NCBI GenBank assembly: GCA_000149265.1
Contig: CH003176.1
Coordinates: 52,361-116,360 of the forward strand
DNA from: Ciona savignyi
Lineage: Eukaryota; Chordata; Ascidiacea; Phlebobranchia; Cionidae
Direction of reading: 5' to 3'
DNA length: 64,000 nucleotides
Of this stretch, positions 56,411-64,000 are shown in pieces; position 1 is the stretch's first letter, and each line of letters begins with the position of its first letter. Both the position numbers and the translations under genes were made by a program. The notes beneath the pieces are model-generated. The model was not told the DNA's origin and ran no database searches. It worked only from the letters and a program-made list of their open reading frames with translations.

Positions 56411-57847
56411 TTGTATTACTGTTCTCGGGAGTAACATTTTTACCTGGCCAACCTTCCAATCATTAAAGGTTCTTTTTTGTACATTAAGGTACATGAATGG
56501 GTAAACGTTAACCTTTCAGACAGTCTTTTTTATAGATTTTGAACCTACGATTAACGTGTCACTAATGCGATGGTTTTGTACAGATTTCAGTACCTTGTAT
56601 GTAGGTAAGTCTATCTGTCGCGTTAACCATTTGGCTACACGACCGTACAGCATTTGACCACTTCGATTCGTTCCTTTTTTTAAGTGCTCTTAAATAACGC
56701 CACCAAGTGTAACCATAGCGCCCCTAGCGACAATTTATGATGTACGATAGTGACAGAGTGAACGCAGCAAATTCTAGATCTTTTTTCACGTACTAAAGAT
56801 AATCCTTCCATTATCAACTATTCTATTGAATAAGGTAAGAAAATGGGCTGAGGCTCAATATTTTAATATTTATTAACAGAAAAACACTTTTTTCAGCGTT
56901 CAGATTGTTTTATTGATACAATTCTACTTCATAAGCTAAACATCATTCGACAATCTAACTGTTCGATTCCCTTCTTGGCAAGGCACTTTCTTAAGTTATC
57001 CGCACCCATTAGTTTCAATAAACTAAAACTGTAGTAATGTCGTTATCATAGTATCAGTGCCATAGTGCCGCTAATCCGACCATGAGCACGAGATAATCCA
57101 TTAAATGTGGAAAATCAATATTTTTACGAGTGTTTAATAATACTCCTAGCTGTTTTTTAGAAGGAAATGATTTGGTTCAATATAGGAAAGTAAACTAAAC
57201 ACTCCCCTACTATGGTACTTAGTTTCTTTGTTTGTGATCAGCTGTTCGGCCTATTACGCTTGATTGCAAAATGTGAGCTGATGTGTCGATGACTCCGAGT
57301 AATTCTGGCAGAATACTCGGATAAACACGCATTACCACCACATAGCAGAGTTTGAGGTAAATAAAATCACAAATTTACATAAAAAAGAGCCAAAATTAAT
57401 ATTAAAATACACAGAAGAGGTCAACTTAACGCAAACAAATGTAAAAATGACAAACATTTTGAATCAACTTCTCATACATATTAAATAAAAATCACTTAAC
57501 AGTCGTCATTTTTGCATTTTTACCTTTTAAAATATAATCGGTTTCTTTTGTGAGGAAGTCATATGTCCATTGTATTTTAATATTTAGTTTTGCCTATTTT
57601 TAACCCAAACCAACTTCATTTGTATTTATTATTTAGCTCAAGCTCCGAGATTTTTTACAGTTGCACGATCTCGTACGACGTTTATGCTGCGTTTATTCTA
57701 TCCGATTATTCTGCCAGAATTGTTGTGGTTATATTACTGTGGTCCGTGTGGTAGTAGTGTAGATATTTATTCCCTGTAGCACAAGACTTGTTTGTTTGTT
57801 AAGTTTTATTTAAAGACAAAGGAAACCACATTCACTGTTGTTATATA
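56411..57847. other. HELLS-TMEM41B intergenic region
   Basis: Holds a minus-strand tRNA-like piece near 56610-56650 (reverse CGGTCGTGTAGCCAAATGG), related to one near 51810-51850, a decayed SINE-like stretch (56950-57110) and an inverted-repeat pair at 57301-57323/57699-57721. No gene is seen. Confidence 0.45.
57301..57721. repeat. Inverted repeat pair, 23-bp arms
   Basis: AATTCTGGCAGAATACTCGG and, 375 bp on, CCGATTATTCTGCCAGAATT in inverse, with one mismatch. A small DNA transposon is likely. It ends 127 bp before the TMEM41B ATG. Confidence 0.5.
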
Positions 57848-60800
57848 ATGTCGCGGAGAAGAATTGAAGATGTGGCTACCAAAGAAGAGGAACTAAAGCT
57901 TCATCCGTCGTTTAATAATGAAGGTATTTCATTCAAACTTTTTTTCTGCCTTAACTTGGATAAGTTGGGTTTGTTTAAGTATAGCATTGGGAAAACCTAT
58001 CCAATGCCACACACTATTTTTTAGAAATATACCTTGTTTTGTTCTTTTGCAACAAAAATTGGAGAAAAACTAAAATACAATACAATACAATTTTTATTTT
58101 TGTTTCTTTCGCTGCAGCGTTTACCACCAACAATTTACAAATCAACAGTTGACAATAAAAAAATAAAAGATACTGTGGCAATTGGCAAAAAACTACAGCA
58201 AAACAGGAAGGCACCAAAAAAAACCCAAAAGTTATCTAGTTTGGTGCCTCCCTGAAAAAAAAAAAAAAAAAGTTTTAAACATAGGGTTAGAGTTAGTCTT
58301 GGGAAGATTAGTGTTTAGGGATGAGTTAAAATTAGTTTACGTAACTTAAGTGAGCAGTTTTCTTACTTTCCGCTTTCCCTCCTTTTAGTGTTGCAACAAA
58401 AATTGTTGATGTACTGGTTGTAGTCAAGTTTTGTTGCTGCACTACGAGGGTGGCTCTAATTACTACTAGATCGCTTAGATCCCCTGGATCGCTTGGAGCA
58501 CTTGGAACTTTAACTTTAACCCCAATCCCAACCCTCCAAATGATTCTGTAGCAATTAAGAGGTACCACACCACATACAGTTACTTAGGTAGAAACCGAGC
58601 ATACTTCTTATTTAAGGCTTGATTTTTAAATTTATCTGTGCTATTGTCAGCAGCTTAAAATTATTCTATAATACAAAGCTATCAGTACATTACTCAGACA
58701 AGATGATAGTTTATGAAAACTTTATAATAAAAGTTCATAATAATAATAATACAAGTGAAAGAAAAGTTTTCTTGTTAAACAACTTTATTCCAAATTTTGT
58801 TTTACAAATTGGTCAGGCAGTTTGTTCTGTATCCAATATTTTTAACTAAAGGGAAATTCAAATAACATATATTACAGGGTTCGAATTAACGATTTTGAAA
58901 CGATTCGCGAAATGAGTGGATTAGGAGAAAATCGTTTTCGCGCATTACCCATGTTAAATTGCCTTAGAATGCGGTTTCAGAACCTCTCAAAGTAATCTTT
59001 AAAGCCAGAAAGATAATTTATTAAGTAAACAGTACCGTTATATAATAGAAATAATAAACTACAATAAACATATCGTAAGTTAATGCGTGTAGGATAGGAC
59101 AAATATCGACGAAACGAAGCCTTTGAAACGAGTAATCTTACTTGTTAAAACACCATATAACCTTATTTCTAAAGGGGTGTGTTGCATCTCAATAATGGCT
59201 ATTGTTGCGTTGTGATAAAAATTCTTATTATGCGTCAATAATGCAAAGTAAAGGCAAGGTAAATAAATGTAATAGTAATTCCATTGTTAAATGTTATGTT
59301 AAAGGCAAACGATGTTATATTAACGTGTTGATGATTTATTATTAAAAGTGCGCGAAATCAGTAACGGTAATTTATATTTTCGCGATTTTGTTAAATTTTG
59401 TAATTCGCGAACTTTAAAAAAACGGTTCGCGAATAGCGATTCGCGATCCCTTAATTCGAACCCTGTATTACTAAGTGTAACTCCATAGCACTTTATGACT
59501 CTTACACAAACCTCTTGGTTCCTTATTTTTGAAGGTGGTTCAACCTAAGTTACCTAACTCGAGTTATAGGTGTTAATACACTTGTGGACTTGTAAAAATT
59601 TAAACAGTATGGCAAGTGTTGCTAACTAGTCATGATCAGCTAAAACTTGCATCAAATGCCATTTTAAAAACTAAACATTGATAGAAAGTTTGTTATTGGT
59701 TGTTTTTGACAGGTATGCAAAAATCTTGACAGTAATCTTTGTATTTGCCATACGACTGATGGCAGAACTCATAGCATTACCAAAGGGGAGTTTTTTAATA
59801 ATTGCTATCCCCACAACTTCATTGGAGAACTTGGGGGACAATGTGTTTGAAATAAGATTTCACTTAGCCGAATTGTATCTGTAAACACACCAAATGCAAT
59901 TGCTTTATGGTTAAATAATATAAAACCACTACAATCAAAATTCTGTTATTCTGTGGTATTAATTATATGTTTGTGATTAATTGAATGAATCACATGACTG
60001 ATATGTTAGATGTCATAATGGAATTCTTACCAACCAAAAAACTTAAGCATCATAGAGCAAAGTTCCGACACTAGTCAATAGCATTTGCCTATTAATTTAG
60101 AAGTTTATTTATTATAACTTTAGATAATATTTTTCCTATATTATATTATCTAAAGTTATAATACAACTTTTTTGATCATTTATCTAAAACAAACAACTTT
60201 AGATAATAGTTTTCCTGTGAAAAGTTGTTTTTAATTTTATTGTTGTATAACCTTCGAGCACATGATAAGGGACAAACCATGTATAAAAATATGGTTGACA
60301 CTTGATCAATCTAAATTCCTATTTGAGTCACAGTGTAAACAGTCTATTTAAGTGAATCTTGAACCCTGCTACAAATGAGTAATTGACTGTAAAAACTGTA
60401 AAAGTGATCTAACTTTGTTAATGTTTTTCGAGCAGTGACAGTAAGGACAGTACAAAAAGCATAGGCCTATATATTAGGATGTGGCTGCACCTGTAGAAAA
60501 TAATTGAAAAATATATAGTGTCTGTCTATATATTTATTAAATAGTTTGTATTATTACTTTAAAAAGATTAACATTTTTTTTAACAAACAGTATTCATGAA
60601 AGAACAGATAGTTTCTTTTCTTCATGTTAACATTTTACTCATGTTTTTCTTTTTAACTGCTGTAAAAAATATTTTTGTTCCTGATTTGATAACTTTTTTG
60701 TAGAAAAACTTATGTTTTGTATTTAGTATCTATTTAGAATTTCTAATGGGTTGATTAAATTGGAATGTTCAGTACGGTATTATTAATATTTAGTTTTTTA

Positions 60801-63800
60801 GTTTTAGTTTCTTTATTTTTTGCCCCAATATTAAAAAATGGCAAACAAATTAAATTACGACACAGGAACAGGAAAAGGCCGCAAAACAAACAGTCTTTAA
60901 AACACGTCATTAAAAAAGGAATATTTAATACATATATTGCATAAATAAATATAGGTACTGGCTACTAGTGCATTACATACTAGTACCATCCAATAAATTC
61001 TTGTACATGTTGTGTGTTACAACCTAAAAAAGCATTTGAAGATAAATGTACATAACAATTCATAATATTTAATTTTTTTTGGTTTCATATTAAACGTTCA
61101 GGCAAATTTCATTTACAATGTGCAGTTCCTGTGTTACAACGGCTCGCGAGATTAACCTTTGCTACCTAGCATTAATGTTTAACCAGCAATGACATATTTC
61201 CAATTGCAGATTAGCCCAAGTTATGTCAAACCCCATAGTAACATGCAAATAGAACAAAGTTCAGTTGTGATTTCATAACAGCCCAGTACTTTTCCGTAAT
61301 GATTCCTGACTACTGGGACACCTCTAGTATTGATTGTAGAATATTTGTTGTGCAGCCTATACGTTTTTATATTATGACCCAGATACTCAGAGAAGTTTTT
61401 GTTGTTTGTTTACTCACGCTATGTTATTTATTCCATTAAAGTATTACTGTAATCATAAAACCAATAGCGTACTTTTTATGTTGAGGCGTTTTGAAAGATT
61501 AGGCCTACTTTACTTAATTTTCACTTGAATTATTCAGAAAAGAACTATATTTGCCTTATTTATGATTTAGATCTCAAAGTATCTTACCATTCCCTACATT
61601 TACTTTAAACTTTTAATCAGTAGATACTTGTTTACTCTAAAATTTACGAATATAACAAAAATAAAAAATAGTGACTCTAAACACAATATATATTTGGGGC
61701 AAAAAGAACCCTTGTTTATGAAGTTGCATGTTCTTCACTTATTCTCTTGCCTGCTCAACAAAAAGAGAGATGTGTTATTGTGCTAGGATCAAAGTTCACT
61801 TGAGAGCAGTAATTACTCAAGATAGCTGGACTTCGTGCACCTAGTCATTATATAAGTAAAGACAGTGTTGTAGGTTTCACAACTGAATTCATGATTTACT
61901 TGCTGAGATTAGAAATCTGTTGTTGTGACTCTAGTGTGTTGCAATACCTAGAAATGTAAACCAACTAGTTTATCAAATTTAGAGTGTTGTAGTGTAGAAG
62001 TAAAGTTGTTATTTAAGAAAAGTTGTTAGAAACAATTTTGTTTACAATGATTTTTATTTCACATAATTTTAAAATTTTTAAGTAAAAATAATTTTTTTTA
62101 AGGGAAAGTGCTATTCATATGGTTTAGATTTTTAGGTTTATTGCCAGTTTAGTTGATTCAATAATAATAGGTTGGGTTAAGTTTTTAAATCAGAAAAACA
62201 CAATATCATAGTATAAAACTTAAAAACCTACAAATTCCATTTTGAATTTTAAATGAAATTTTGATTGAAATTGATACTCCAAATTGCTTTATTTTAGCTG
62301 CACTGTTATAGAATGCTACTTAGTTGTTTATGTGCATCTACTTCCTGTCCTGACACTGGATTTCCTAATGTTCATTCACTAAATCTTGAAACAAGCGATG
62401 ATAGGCATGGATTGGTACAAGAAATGGTTGTGGATTCGGAATGAGTCTGTGCTGCCTACCACCACCCATGCTTCAAGTGATGAGAAGTCCAGCTATTCCG
62501 ACTTGACAAACTACTTCAATACCTCAAACCTTGTGCAAAGATTCTGGCGCAAAGGGGAAAGTGTAGATGAGCAAAGTGACCCAAATAACAACCTGACGCT
62601 GCCTGTAACTGCCACACCACCTGCCACACCCCCTTCCACACCTACAAGTGGCAAAAATTTAATGACGATCTCATACCCAGCGTATTTGAATTCCGGTTGC
62701 AGTAGCCCATCACCGAGCAATTATAAATATGAGAACAGACGTCGGTCGTCACTTCTTGAAGGATTGGAGCACACTCTACATGTGATGTCAACTGATAAAA
62801 AGAGGGCTCATATTCTCTTGCCGAAATCCAAAATTAACTTCCAGAATAAACTTCGCAAAGAGCTAATGCCATCACATTTGCCAGTACCTATTCCTAAACT
62901 ACATAAGTTTAGAGTACCTGGTCCATTATATGGTTATTTAGAAGAAGACAGATTGCCTACAGTTGGTTAGTACACAAACAGCCATTGCTTTGTTAATAAA
63001 GTTTATCAAGGTGCACATTAAACTCCAATTAAGAACTGCTGTTTTTACTTGTAGGCTAATCAACATTACCTGACAGTATGTACACGTATAAAAACGTACT
63101 ACTCACTTATGCATTAGTAGTTGGTCAGTTGCATCAGCACAATCTCTTGTTTTCATTGTCTTGTAAACTCCAATGCTGGGGAAAAAGTATTTAAGTATCA
63201 ACATTACTCTGCCAGGCAATATGATCTTATGAGGCTAGTTAAGGTCATTTTATGGAGTGAAAGACGAAAAAAGTCATTGCAATTTTTTTTTAAATTTTTT
63301 GAGAGAATCGTGCACATTTGACTGAAAGTGTATGTCACCTTTACATTCAACACTACTTTACTCCATTGTCACCCAGCCACTCACTTGACCTCATATTTCA
63401 TTTAAAGTCCAGAACTTTTACGTATTTTAACATCTCAATTCTTCCAGAGAGGAAAAGCGGATCAACCAAGTTATCCATCGCCATGTTGATCATTATCTTC
63501 ATAGCAGCCACCGCTCTCATATTCTCCGTCTACAGCAACTTTCCTGAACTAAACGAGTAAGTCTTTTTTTCTAATCACTATAAAAATTATATGTTTCTAA
63601 TGTGCAAAAAAATTGATTGTATGTTTTTAAAAATTATATGTTTTTTAAGTACCTTTTAAACAGCTCAAAAGTTGGACTGGATAAATGGTGTACATTGGTT
63701 AATGGATTTCATGTTTACATAAATAAAATATTAAAGTTTTACAATATTAAATAGTTTACACTAATATTATATAATCAGTAATAGGCATGATGCCTGCCAA

Positions 63801-64000
63801 GTAAAAGCAGTGAAAAGCATGTAAACTAAAAAAATAAATTTTATTTTGGTTTTTTATTCGTTTTTCTTCTTCTTGGTTTTTATCCGGTTTTTTTCCCATC
63901 CGTTTTTATCCATTTTTTTCATCCGTTTTTCTTTCCATTCGTTTTTATCCTTTCTTTAACTCTTTTCTCCCCAGAGATGAGAAAGTTAAAGTGAAGCTGC
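57848..64000 (+). CDS. TMEM41B: TMEM41B, 5' part (three exons, runs off window)
   Basis: Exons 57848-57923, 63448-63556 and 63975 to beyond 64000 are in phase (1, then 2). The protein starts MSRRRIEDVATKEEELK, a short cytosolic tail, then ERKSGSTKLSIAMLIIIFIA, a transmembrane helix to about residue 49, then SNFPELNE and DEKVKVKL. The helix followed by YxNFPxLxExE is the signature of TMEM41B, an ER membrane VTT/DedA-family lipid scramblase needed for autophagosome formation and lipid mobilisation. The VTT domain itself lies beyond the window, so its integrity cannot be judged. Intron 1 is 5.5 kb and may hold an alternative first exon at 62398. Confidence 0.85.
58271..58396. mobile_element. Palindromic MITE copy 7, 3' half
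   Basis: AAACATAGGGTTAGAGTTAG interior and CTTTCCCTCCTTTTAGTGTT end, preceded by a 14-A run. Confidence 0.5.
58875..59465. mobile_element. DNA transposon, 591 bp, 15-bp TIRs
   Basis: CAGGGTTCGAATTAA at left and its exact complement TTAATTCGAACCCTG at right; 5-bp duplication TATTA (58870-58874, 59466-59470). TTCGCGAA-type motifs recur near both ends. No transposase. In TMEM41B intron 1. Confidence 0.85.
60111..60162. repeat. Perfect hairpin, 19-bp stem and 14-nt loop
   Basis: ATTATAACTTTAGATAATA and TATTATCTAAAGTTATAAT flank a 14-nt loop. An additional partial copy of AACTTTAGATAATA lies about 40 bp to the right. Confidence 0.75.
60789..60930 (-). mobile_element. LINE 3' end fragment
   Basis: Reverse of the 29795-30071 tail: TTAGTTTTAGTTTCTTTATT, TTTGCCCCAATATTAAAAAA. 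Confidence 0.5.
62398..62970 (+). CDS. Unrecognised ORF, possible TMEM41B alternative first exon
   Basis: From ATG 62398 the frame encodes 190 residues (MIGMDWYKKWLWIRNE...), rich in Ser/Thr/Pro in the middle (TATPPATPPSTPTSGK) and basic toward the end (RRRSSLLEGLEHTL, KKRAHILLPKSKINF, PIPKLHKFRVPGP, GYLEEDRLPTVG). I do not recognise it. The codon pattern and well-formed composition look genuinely coding, unlike nearby ORFs. Near its end GTTG|GTTAGT is a plausible donor in phase 1, the phase needed by the TMEM41B exon at 63448, so it could give an isoform with a long cytosolic N-terminus. Alternatively it is a separate single-exon gene ending at the TAG at 62968. Confidence 0.5.
   Translation: MIGMDWYKKWLWIRNESVLPTTTHASSDEKSSYSDLTNYFNTSNLVQRFWRKGESVDEQSDPNNNLTLPVTATPPATPPSTPTSGKNLMTISYPAYLNSGCSSPSPSNYKYENRRRSSLLEGLEHTLHVMSTDKKRAHILLPKSKINFQNKLRKELMPSHLPVPIPKLHKFRVPGPLYGYLEEDRLPTVG

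Larger units (their letters stand above)
59471..62397. other. Central TMEM41B intron 1
   Basis: AT-rich. Contains a perfect 19-bp inverted repeat (60111-60162) and a LINE tail (60789-60930). Otherwise I see nothing in it. Confidence 0.4.

Overview
This is animal nuclear DNA: AT-rich, with GT-AG introns, metazoan genes, SINE-like repeats, DNA transposons and LTR retrotransposons. Compact genes, moderate divergence from vertebrate orthologues and the repeat style suggest an invertebrate deuterostome, most likely a Ciona-like tunicate. That assignment is inference; no marker in the window proves it.

Five protein-coding genes were reconstructed by joining exons whose splice phases agree. (1) MOB2, a kinase activator, + strand, about 607-13472, five exons and a 3' UTR to about 14330. 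(2) HUS1, a subunit of the 9-1-1 DNA-damage clamp, + strand, 26907-33044, seven exons. (3) A 343-residue single-exon gene, - strand, 34790-33759, resembling only the N-terminal Polycomb-binding part of JARID2. (4) HELLS/LSH, an SNF2 chromatin remodeller, + strand, 35136-56224, 25 exons, with a long N-terminal insertion holding five SUMO-consensus sites and a RAD18-type UBZ4 zinc finger. (5) The 5' part of TMEM41B, + strand, from 57848 off the right edge, with a possible alternative first exon at 62398.

Between MOB2 and HUS1 (16984-26710) lies a degenerate BEL/Pao retrotransposon with both LTRs and a 5-bp target duplication. It has lost most of pol, carries a hairpin minisatellite at the deletion, and contains a younger CsRn1-like Ty3/gypsy element. 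Half of that gypsy pol is repeated in opposite orientation, making a 1.9-kb-arm palindrome whose spacer is one LTR plus 8 bp.

The introns are full of repeats: a tRNA-derived SINE family (about 15 copies), a palindromic MITE family, hAT-type elements with clear target duplications, LINE 3' tails and minisatellites.

The most interesting biology is at 33.7-56.2 kb. The JARID2-like gene and HELLS are divergent from a 345-bp region with an E2F-type site, and HUS1, which converges on the JARID2-like gene, has another E2F-type site. Two silencing factors and a replication-checkpoint clamp are thus adjacent and may share S-phase control (inference).
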